Part shown: positions 6,504 through 12,731 of the stretch, piece by piece | How positions within the stretch are numbered: position 1 is the first letter of the stretch | How the letters are laid out: every line of letters begins with the position of its first letter | IMG/VR virus record: IMGVR_UViG_3300042373_001013 | Coordinates: 1-21,913 of that record | Source of the DNA: a virus | DNA length: 21,913 nt | Reading direction: 5' to 3' (one strand) | Position numbers and translations under genes: made by a program | The notes under the pieces: model-generated | Database searches by the model: none | Seen by the model: the letters and a program-made list of their open reading frames with translations, nothing else | Told to the model about the DNA's origin: nothing

Positions 6504-6971
6504 ATGAGACAAGGATCCACGGTCGCCATCGTGCGCGACCATGATACCCCGCCCGTCGAGAGCCGCAACACGCGGCTGATCGGCTCGGCCATCGCCTCTG
6601 GTTGTGAGTTCGGAACGGAAAAGGCATTCTCCGACACCATCGAAGATGTCGGCGGCAATCCCAAGCGAACCGTCACATGGATGATGGACGGCGGCAAAAA
6701 GATCAAATTCACGCCGATCGCGAAGGAGGAGGAAATCACCTTCGTCGAGTTCCAAAAGCGATTCAATTCGCAGGAATGGTGCGAGGAGAATCCCGACCAC
6801 CCGATTTCCTACATGCGTGCTGCGTTCGATTCGCACCACGGCCTCGTCGACAAGATCAAGACCATGCGCCCGATGCTGCTTGTCCGCAAAGGCAAACGCC
6901 TCGCTGTCGTGCCTAGTGGCAACGACCCAGAAAGCAAAGCCCAGCGCGAAAAGATCCTTTCGATATTCTAA
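6504..6971 (+). CDS. Unknown tail-region protein
   Basis: This is a 155-residue protein with ATG 6504 and an A/C-rich leader without a Shine-Dalgarno sequence. I do not recognise a family. It has an N-terminal segment with ESRNTRLIGSAIASGCEFG, a strand pair (KRTVTWMMDGGKKIKFTPI), then an acidic helix (KEEEITFVEFQKRFNSQEW) and a helical, basic C-terminus. No signal peptide or membrane segment is seen. It lies between the tube-like pair and the tail chaperone pair, a slot often held by tail assembly proteins. Cytoplasmic action during tail assembly is a reasonable guess but unproven. Confidence 0.7.
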   Translation: MRQGSTVAIVRDHDTPPVESRNTRLIGSAIASGCEFGTEKAFSDTIEDVGGNPKRTVTWMMDGGKKIKFTPIAKEEEITFVEFQKRFNSQEWCEENPDHPISYMRAAFDSHHGLVDKIKTMRPMLLVRKGKRLAVVPSGNDPESKAQREKILSIF

Positions 6972-6975
6972 AATC

Positions 6976-7377
6976 ATGGAAACCAGAGATCAAATGATCG
7001 CGCTCGGCATGATCGAGAGCGAAAGCAAGACCATCGGCGGCATCAAGATGCGGCCATTTTCCATTGGCTCGCGCCAGATTGCCGACCTGCTCAATATCTC
7101 GATGATCTATGGCGACAGCGTCAGCGAGATCGAGCTGCAACGGCAGATCAATTCCTTCGTGTGGATGCAGTCTGCGCCCGTCGATGAGGTCGCCGAGGCG
7201 ATCGCCAACAACACCGCCGGCAAAGCGGCACTGGTCTACGCGCTTGGCATCGAATTTCACCGCCTGCCCGAAATCATCACCGAGATCGAGCGCATCGGCA
7301 AACAGATCGCGGCCAACGAGATCCGCGTCGAATCGAAGTACAAGAGCGACGAGGAAACGCCGCCGGGAAAGTCCTGA
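6976..7377 (+). CDS. Tail assembly chaperone, short form (gpG-like)
   Basis: This is a 133-residue protein starting at ATG 6976, four bases after the preceding stop. It is mostly helical (SRQIADLLNISMIYG; SEIELQRQINSFVWMQSA; VDEVAEAIANNTAGKAALVYALG; LPEIITEIERIGKQIAANEI) and ends in a charged linker, DEETPPGKS. This is the form of gpG-type tail chaperones, which coat the tape measure before tube assembly. The slippery heptamer G GGA AAG lies two codons before its stop, in the zero-frame phase needed for -1 slippage into the frame that ends at 7610. The short form would be the main product and the fusion a minor one, as in lambda. Confidence 0.8.
   Translation: METRDQMIALGMIESESKTIGGIKMRPFSIGSRQIADLLNISMIYGDSVSEIELQRQINSFVWMQSAPVDEVAEAIANNTAGKAALVYALGIEFHRLPEIITEIERIGKQIAANEIRVESKYKSDEETPPGKS
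7365..7371 (+). other. Programmed -1 ribosomal frameshift site GGGAAAG
   Basis: The heptamer is read as G-GGA-AAG in the chaperone frame and can re-pair as GGG-AAA after a -1 slip. That moves ribosomes into the open frame continuing to 7610, bypassing the TGA at 7375-7377. It has the X XXY YYZ form, with the same seven bases known from lambda G-T. Phase, frame direction and location at the chaperone end all agree. I did not identify a clear downstream pseudoknot. Confidence 0.85.
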
Positions 7378-7610
7378 GTCCCGGTTGGTGCGCCAGCGTG
7401 GTCTACATGCTCGCCAAGGAGACCGGCTGGAGTGAGGAGTTCATCCTCTGGAAGCTACCGCTCTCCCGCGCACTTCAATACTACCACTGCGCCCTGCAAT
7501 CCGCGAACCTCTGGACGCTGGAACCCGTGACCACCGAAACGATCGAGGCAATGGTGCCAGACTCGCTTTTGAGCTACATCGACGGACTGGTTGACTCTGA
7601 GACGGAATAA
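7371..7610 (+). CDS. Tail assembly chaperone frameshift extension (gpT-like part of gpGT)
   Basis: This frame adds 79 residues to the first 132 residues of the short chaperone, giving a fusion of about 211 residues. The extension reads VLSPGWCASVVYMLAKETG and then WKLPLSRALQYYHCALQSANLW; the W-x-LP-x-x-x-ALQYYHxA pattern is common in second-half chaperone proteins just upstream of tape measure genes. GTG 7398 could give an independent 70-residue product but has no good ribosome site. The frame stays open upstream across the slippery site, as a frameshift product requires. The T-like part is expected to bring tail tube subunits to the chaperone-coated tape measure. Confidence 0.8.
   Translation, partial: VLSPGWCASVVYMLAKETGWSEEFILWKLPLSRALQYYHCALQSANLWTLEPVTTETIEAMVPDSLLSYIDGLVDSETE
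7591..7597 (+). promoter_or_regulatory. TTGAC start-proximal element 6
   Basis: TTGACTC lies within the last codons of the chaperone extension (Val-Asp-Ser), 20 nt before ATG 7611. Spacing matches the other elements, although the sixth base differs and coding constraint could explain it by chance. Confidence 0.3.
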
Positions 7611-8273
7611 ATGGCCAGAACTAACATCGAGACTGACATCCGGCAGTTTCAAGCCATGGCCGCAAGGCTCGGTGAGTTTTCCAAACGCGATGGTCGCGCG
7701 CTCATGGAAGAGCAGGCGCGGGGGGTTGTCCGCAAACTGATGGATATCACGCCTCCGAGTAACGGCAAGACGCGCGGAGTAAAGGCTAAGAAACTGGGGG
7801 AGGCCGCGATTGCCAGCGATGTGCGAGCGGTCTTCATCGGGACCACACCGAAGCGCTCGGAAGTCAGCAGCATGGAAGACATGTCGTCGGTCATGCGGAC
7901 CAAACGCCGCCGAGGAACGATCAGAGTCAAACGGGTCAACCAACCAACCCGCGCGGCCCGTTCGATGATCACCAACTTCATCAAGGTGAAACAGAAGGGT
8001 GTCGGTTACCTCGCAGCTGGCTGGGCATCCGCCGCTCGCAGACTTGGCAAGATACGAGTGCCAAGCTGGATCGGCAGGCATTACGCGCCAGGCGACGCTG
8101 ATATAAGAATAACAACTTTCAGAATCACGGCAACGATCAGCAACTTGGTCGACTGGGCCAGCAATATGGATGGGGTCGACCGCCGTGTGCAGTACGCCGT
8201 GCGCTGGCAAACCCGCGCCATGCAGAACAGGGTGAACAATTTCCTAAAAAAAGCCGCCAAAAAAGGCACCTGA
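7611..8273 (+). CDS. Unknown basic tail protein before the tape measure
   Basis: This is a 220-residue protein whose ATG directly follows the TAA of the chaperone extension. It is very basic (RTKRRRGTIRVKRVNQPTR; C-terminal KKAAKKGT). It has an N-terminal helix with FQAMAARLGEFSKRDGRALMEEQARGVVRKLMDITPP, a central GYLAAGWASAARRLGKIRVPSW segment and a long C-terminal helix. The 'ITPP..GKTRG' and 'AGW' elements faintly recall HK97 gp10/gpZ-type tail completion proteins, which act at the head-proximal tail end. Placement between chaperones and tape measure is not the usual position for that family. The function stays uncertain. Confidence 0.6.
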   Translation: MARTNIETDIRQFQAMAARLGEFSKRDGRALMEEQARGVVRKLMDITPPSNGKTRGVKAKKLGEAAIASDVRAVFIGTTPKRSEVSSMEDMSSVMRTKRRRGTIRVKRVNQPTRAARSMITNFIKVKQKGVGYLAAGWASAARRLGKIRVPSWIGRHYAPGDADIRITTFRITATISNLVDWASNMDGVDRRVQYAVRWQTRAMQNRVNNFLKKAAKKGT

Positions 8274-8280
8274 TTGACAC
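8274..8280 (+). promoter_or_regulatory. TTGAC start-proximal element 7
   Basis: TTGACAC begins immediately after the stop of the upstream gene (8271-8273) and 24 nt before the tape measure ATG. The rest of the leader is A/T rich (TGAATTAAAAAG) with no strong Shine-Dalgarno sequence. Confidence 0.5.
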
Positions 8281-8297
8281 CTTACTGAATTAAAAAG

Positions 8298-10061
8298 ATG
8301 GCAGGCATTTCCACCAAACTTTGGTTAGACGCCTCGGATTTCGTCCGTGGGATCGATCGGTCGAAAAAGTCGGCAAGTTCTCTCAAGACCTCGATGTCGT
8401 CGATCGGCTCGGGGATCGGATCAGCATTCTCCGGCATCACCAAGAGCGTCGGTGCAATAGGCATCGCCGCCACAGGTGCGGCCGCAGCGGTCGGTGGCAT
8501 CGCCTACAAGCTGATCAGTATCGGCGAGGAAGGACTTCAAGCGGAGAACCGCATCAAGAGCGTCGTGAAGACCATGGGCCTTTTCGGCACCCAATCCGGT
8601 GATGTCGCATCTCGCCTCATCGAGATGGCCGATGCCACTGAGCTCGCCACAGGCGTGGATGGTGACCTGATCATGGCGGCGCAGGCAAAGCTCGCGACCT
8701 TCAAGGAACTCGCCAAGACCGCCGGCACCACCGGAGGCGCCTTCGACCGCGCCACACAAGCATCCGTCGACATGGCAGCCGTCTTCGGTGGCGACGCCTC
8801 AAACTACGCCGTGCAACTTGGCAAGGCGCTGGAGGATCCAGAGAAGGGACTGGCCGCGCTCAAGCGCACCGGCGCACTGACCACCTCTCAGATCAAAGCC
8901 ATTTCCGAAGAGTTCGCCGCCACCGGCAACCGCGCCAAGGCATTCGACCAGGTGCTCAAAGCCATCGAAACGCAGGTCGGCGGAGCGGCAAACGCAACGG
9001 CGAGCGGCATGTCGCGCATCAAAGTCTCGATCGGTCAGATGCTCGAAGAGGTCGGCAAGCCGATGGCCGAGGTTTTCTCCCAGTTCGCTGCCGATGTGGC
9101 CGCCATGACGCCGCAGATCGTCGCCTCACTCAGTAGCCTCGCGCCCAAGATCCGCGAAGTTGGCAGCACGCTCGCCGCCGCTTTGTCGGAAGGGCTCGCT
9201 GGCGATACCTCACGACTGGTCAAGATCGGCGAGTTGATGGGGGAATCGGTCGCGCTTGGATTAAAAGTTGCGATAACCCGAACATTGATTGAGACCGAAG
9301 AATCAATTCGTAGATTCTTGGAAAATCTTCCAGGCATCAAACAGCTTTATGGCTTTGATCCGTTAGACCTGGGTGGCGAAAAACCCAGCGAATACATCCG
9401 CAAAGGCAAAGGCCGCGTCACCGAAGGCCAAATCGAAGATGGCATCGCCCGGATCCAAAGCCTCTTCAAAGAGCTCTCGATTTCCTCCAACCCGAAGCTG
9501 GCTAACCCTAACCTCGAATCGTTCAACGAAGAGCAACGCAGACTCCGCGACCAGCGCGGTGCCAACAAGCCGATCCTGCCGACCGAACCCGACACGCCGG
9601 AAGGCCCAAGCGCCGCACAGCAAGCCAAGGCCGAAGAGCTACGACTTGCCCAAGAAGCCTACCGCCTCGAAGCCGAGATGGTCCGCGCGCGGATCGCTGG
9701 AAATGAGAAGAAGATCGCCGATCTCGAACGCCAGAAAGCAATCCAAGAAGAGATCGTCGCGCTCAACAAGCTCGGCATGACCGGCGACAAAGCCAAGGAC
9801 ACCGCCGCCAAGATGGTCGATGCCCGTGCTGCCGCAGATGAGGCCGACAAGGCACGCGAGAAGAAACAACAAGGCGGCCCGAGCGCCGGTGTGAGCCAAC
9901 TCGGCAGCGTCGCCAAAGCGACCAATGTCCTGATGGGCCGCGCGGCCAACGATGGCATCCTCGAAGAAAGCCGCCGGCAGACATCCCTGCTGCGGACGAT
10001 TAAGGAGAATACCAAACCTAAGACGACCAACCCCGAAATTCAAATCCCCGTTTTCGCATGA
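8298..10061 (+). CDS. Tape measure protein
   Basis: This is a 587-residue protein. The N-terminus has the standard tape measure start (TKLWLDASDFVRGIDRSKK) followed by a Gly/Ala/Ser-rich hydrophobic stretch (about residues 35-72). A long helical region includes DPEKGLAALKRTGALT and SGMSRIKVSIGQMLEEVGKPM, patterns common in tape measure domains. A linker rich in Pro leads to a coiled coil at about residues 440-525 (AEELRLAQEAYRLEAEMVRARIAGNE onward). The protein sets tail length; at the usual 1.5 angstrom per residue this predicts a tail of about 85-90 nm, on the short side for a siphovirus. A more A+T-rich patch near 9255-9350 suggests local exchange. Its stop overlaps the next start by four bases. 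Confidence 0.9.
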   Translation: MAGISTKLWLDASDFVRGIDRSKKSASSLKTSMSSIGSGIGSAFSGITKSVGAIGIAATGAAAAVGGIAYKLISIGEEGLQAENRIKSVVKTMGLFGTQSGDVASRLIEMADATELATGVDGDLIMAAQAKLATFKELAKTAGTTGGAFDRATQASVDMAAVFGGDASNYAVQLGKALEDPEKGLAALKRTGALTTSQIKAISEEFAATGNRAKAFDQVLKAIETQVGGAANATASGMSRIKVSIGQMLEEVGKPMAEVFSQFAADVAAMTPQIVASLSSLAPKIREVGSTLAAALSEGLAGDTSRLVKIGELMGESVALGLKVAITRTLIETEESIRRFLENLPGIKQLYGFDPLDLGGEKPSEYIRKGKGRVTEGQIEDGIARIQSLFKELSISSNPKLANPNLESFNEEQRRLRDQRGANKPILPTEPDTPEGPSAAQQAKAEELRLAQEAYRLEAEMVRARIAGNEKKIADLERQKAIQEEIVALNKLGMTGDKAKDTAAKMVDARAAADEADKAREKKQQGGPSAGVSQLGSVAKATNVLMGRAANDGILEESRRQTSLLRTIKENTKPKTTNPEIQIPVFA

Positions 10062-10825
10062 GCACCAGCAATTTCATCACCGTAGGAACCACCGGCTCAA
10101 AGAGCAAGGAAGGCGTCATCCAGTGGGTGGTTCCTTACTATGTCCAGAGCATCGCTCAAGTACACACCGTAGGCAAAGGGGCATATGAAGACTGCCAAGA
10201 GGTTTCGCGGACATGGGCATGCAACAATGACGGCGCCGATCCTTCCTACATCGTGACTGTCACCTACGAGGGCGGCAGCGCCGAATCCAACAACGCCACC
10301 TACGGCGACGAAGAAAACACCGTTTGGAGTCTTGATTTTGAGATGGCCGAGGAGCCGATCACTTCACATTGGAACTGGGAAGAGATCAAGAAAACCTATG
10401 GTGCGATCAATAGAGTGGGAGATCAACTTTATGACGAAGACTGGTCATTTCCCGTCGATCTTCCAGCAGGTTCTAAAGCTGCTTCCGGCCTTAGTGCTAG
10501 AAGCAGGTCAGGTGGAGGCAACAGAAACCCGATGTATGGAGTAAAAACCTACATCGTGATGAACTGTATAGCATCAGTGAGCTACACCAAGAAAACGCTA
10601 CCAAAATCTGTGATCGGCAACATCGGGAAGCTGTATAATAATTTGCCAGACGCTCCACCCCAATTCAACAGCCTCGATACAGGCAAGCGCAACTGGATGA
10701 AGATGCCGCCGCAGATTTCCAAGCGTGGAAATGTCTGGCAGATTTCCGAATCATGGAAGCTCTCCGAGTATTATGAATGGCCGAAGGAGGTCTATACCGA
10801 CGGGAACGCTGGCAATTTCAACTAA
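10058..10825 (+). CDS. Unknown protein after the tape measure (distal tail candidate)
   Basis: This is a 255-residue protein whose ATG overlaps the tape measure stop (ATGA), so translation is probably coupled. No known family is recognised. The sequence is rich in Trp, Tyr and Asn and in predicted strands (IVTVTYEGGSAESNNATYG; VWSLDFEMAEEPITSHWNW; YGVKTYIVMNCIASVSYTKK; VWQISESWKLSEYYEWPKE), with a loop rich in Ser, Gly and Arg (residues about 140-160). Position suggests a distal tail or baseplate protein that receives the tape measure end. The middle part is more A+T rich than the tape measure gene. Confidence 0.7.
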   Translation: MSTSNFITVGTTGSKSKEGVIQWVVPYYVQSIAQVHTVGKGAYEDCQEVSRTWACNNDGADPSYIVTVTYEGGSAESNNATYGDEENTVWSLDFEMAEEPITSHWNWEEIKKTYGAINRVGDQLYDEDWSFPVDLPAGSKAASGLSARSRSGGGNRNPMYGVKTYIVMNCIASVSYTKKTLPKSVIGNIGKLYNNLPDAPPQFNSLDTGKRNWMKMPPQISKRGNVWQISESWKLSEYYEWPKEVYTDGNAGNFN

Positions 10826-11466
10826 TGGACATCAAGGAAATCAAAGTCCAGAAGGGTGAGAGGATCCAAACCGCGTGGGAGCGATTGGTGCGATGGGTTG
10901 ATACGCTCAAGGTTGTGCCAGGTGAAGGGGTTAAGGTTCGGGAGACACCCAAAGGAACGATCGTCACGGCGCTGAAACAGCGACATGTGTACAGGCACCC
11001 ATTCAAAGTTGGGGCGAGTGAGGCGACAGCGTCAGTAAGAGCGGGAACGGTGAATGACCAAACGCCGTACATCCTCGATGTCACGACCAAGAATTGGCGG
11101 CGCATCGACAACCGGGACGACGACGGCAATAAATTTGACAAAGAGAAACCAACCCCGGCGATGAAGCTGGATTTGAGAAAACAAGAAGGCGGCAAGTTCT
11201 ACATCACACTTCGCGTGATGTCGGACGACCAAGGCGGGATAGAAGACCCTAAAACCGATTTGCGAATTATTCAGACAGAAACCGCAGAGGGAAATAAAAA
11301 GGATGGGGCTGGCTACTACCCTCTGGCTCTTTGCTATCTCAACGAGTCAGGAACCGCCGTCGAGGAAACCTTCCAGATTGTTCATCACAACATGCGCTAT
11401 TTATACCAGACACAAAAATTGGATTCGGCCACAACCGGCAACCGCCACCTCTTCTATCCGGTGTGA
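10825..11466 (+). CDS. Unknown baseplate-region protein with GEGVKVRET motif
   Basis: This is a 213-residue protein starting at ATG 10825, which overlaps the previous stop as TAATG. The start at 10777 is rejected because it would overlap the preceding gene by about 48 nt. The N-terminus, WERLVRWVDTLKVVPGEGVKVRETPKGTIVTA, is a pattern I associate with small phage tail/baseplate proteins (a helix, then G-x-G-V-x-V-R-x-T-x-x-G-T). The remainder is beta-rich with many charged residues (TTKNWRRIDNRDDDGNKFDKE; MKLDLRKQEGGKFYITLRV). No catalytic motif is visible. It is translated in a coupled chain from the tape measure to the 57-residue gene at 12539. Confidence 0.7.
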   Translation: MDIKEIKVQKGERIQTAWERLVRWVDTLKVVPGEGVKVRETPKGTIVTALKQRHVYRHPFKVGASEATASVRAGTVNDQTPYILDVTTKNWRRIDNRDDDGNKFDKEKPTPAMKLDLRKQEGGKFYITLRVMSDDQGGIEDPKTDLRIIQTETAEGNKKDGAGYYPLALCYLNESGTAVEETFQIVHHNMRYLYQTQKLDSATTGNRHLFYPV

Positions 11467-12542
11467 AAAAAATCCCGGTCATTCGCGATGAAACATGGAA
11501 CTCGATGATGGATACCATCGGACGGAGGTTGCCGATTCGTTTCGAGGCCGGGCCTAATCCCAGCAAGTGGTCACACCCGTGGAAAATAACCCCGTCATGG
11601 CAAGAAGGGGTGGAGGGCGAAAGCAAGGGGCAATGGCTTTTCAAGATCAAGCCGGGTTTCGTCAATGGGGTGGAGGTGGAAATACCCACTCGCGTAAAGA
11701 ATGCGAGCGAGCGGACACTTGCTCGACTGGCTGAAGCTGATGAGGAAATCAAAAACTCAGAGCAGACCATTAACGCCTTTTTAACCGAATGGCCGTTGGT
11801 TGAGATCGGCGTGACGCGCGTGATTGGAACCGGCGCAGAAGCCACTGGCATGACTGAAGTTGAATCATCTGGTTCAGTTGGAAGGCTCACCTATGAGGCG
11901 GTGCCGAAATTCTTCTCTGATTTAGGTGTCACCTCGGCAAACACTCAAATCACTGGTAACATCGATGATGGCATCAGCTTCATCAGAGGACAGGAAGACA
12001 TCAAAACCGCCCGCCGATTAAGGGCTTGCGATATATCTCTCTGGAAAGACCGTCTTTCGGCAAAGGTTGAAATCTACCCTGGCAGTCTAGAAGAAGGAAT
12101 CGTGGGGGCTATTCAGATCGTCTATAACAATGAACGACAGATGAAGAAAAACGCGTATTTGCGCGTTCAAAAAAAATTCATTCCGCCGGAAGAACCAACA
12201 TCACCTTTGGAGTTGATAGGAGGGACTCCAGATCCTGAATACGACTTTACCAAACTGGCCACTATTTACTTCGTGAGTCCCGAGGGCGTTGAACCAGCCG
12301 CCGAGCTGGATTCCTCATGGACCCCGTATGCGGAATACAACCACTTCTGGAATCTGGCACATTCTCCACAAAAGATTCCAGACCTCACGCCGATTGAGCC
12401 GATCCGCCTCCCAGTCCCTCTCGCGGGCGGTGTGGCTACTGGTATAATCAACAACATTCTTGCTCCATTCAATAACCAGCTAAACACGGCGCTTCAAATC
12501 CTTAAAAGCCGCAGCATGAAAGGGGCATTTTGGTCGCTATGA
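11463..12542 (+). CDS. Unknown baseplate-region protein, 359 aa
   Basis: The start is taken as GTG 11463 (MKKIPVIRDETW), which overlaps the previous TGA in GTGA; an in-frame extension upstream would overlap the previous gene by more than 100 nt. I do not recognise a family. Segments include GRRLPIRFEAGPNPSKWSHP, a helix LARLAEADEEIKNSEQTINAFL, TYEAVPKFFSDLGVTSANTQ, LRACDISLWKDRLSAKVEIYPG and a C-terminal amphipathic tail (IINNILAPFNNQLNTALQIL). There is no signal peptide. Its place in the coupled set after the tape measure, and before the fibres, suggests a structural role at the tail tip. Confidence 0.7.
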   Translation: MKKIPVIRDETWNSMMDTIGRRLPIRFEAGPNPSKWSHPWKITPSWQEGVEGESKGQWLFKIKPGFVNGVEVEIPTRVKNASERTLARLAEADEEIKNSEQTINAFLTEWPLVEIGVTRVIGTGAEATGMTEVESSGSVGRLTYEAVPKFFSDLGVTSANTQITGNIDDGISFIRGQEDIKTARRLRACDISLWKDRLSAKVEIYPGSLEEGIVGAIQIVYNNERQMKKNAYLRVQKKFIPPEEPTSPLELIGGTPDPEYDFTKLATIYFVSPEGVEPAAELDSSWTPYAEYNHFWNLAHSPQKIPDLTPIEPIRLPVPLAGGVATGIINNILAPFNNQLNTALQILKSRSMKGAFWSL

Positions 12543-12712
12543 GCCTGGACAAGAAAGGGCGCCTAGCTAGGAAGCGCAGCGATGCGGAAGAGGCAAGACT
12601 GGATGAGGCAGAGAAACTCAACCCGAGCTTCCCCTACCGGATGGAAGCATTCCCCTTCAATTTCTTCGGGGTCGATATTTTTGTAACCGAGGAGGAGAAG
12701 CCAACAAGTTGA
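12539..12712 (+). CDS. Small unknown protein, 57 aa
   Basis: This is a 57-residue protein with ATG 12539 overlapping the preceding stop as ATGA. The N-terminal half is a highly charged helix (KKGRLARKRSDAEEARLDEAEKL); the C-terminal half is FPYRMEAFPFNFFGVDIFV, which is hydrophobic and aromatic but lacks the length of a typical membrane helix. It may be a small assembly or baseplate component. Its reality rests on tight coupling and on the stop overlapping the next TTGAC element. Confidence 0.6.
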   Translation: MSLDKKGRLARKRSDAEEARLDEAEKLNPSFPYRMEAFPFNFFGVDIFVTEEEKPTS

Positions 12713-12715
12713 CGC
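12709..12715 (+). promoter_or_regulatory. TTGAC start-proximal element 8
   Basis: TTGACGC overlaps the TGA at 12710-12712 and starts 23 nt before ATG 12732. Purine-rich GAGGGCAGGGGAAAAG fills the gap and gives a plausible Shine-Dalgarno sequence, so here the element co-occurs with a normal ribosome site. Confidence 0.42.
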
Positions 12716-12731
12716 GAGGGCAGGGGAAAAG

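Noticed and set aside
7455-8210. 251-codon open frame on the minus strand
   Set aside because: It lies opposite the chaperone extension and the 220-aa gene; composition is that of a GC-rich shadow frame, with low-complexity translation and no family resemblance.
11331-11462. ATG 11331 as start of the 359-aa protein
   Set aside because: It lies deep in the preceding gene, and the added residues (RNRRRGNLPDCSSQ) read like an off-frame translation; GTG 11463 gives a standard 4-base overlap.
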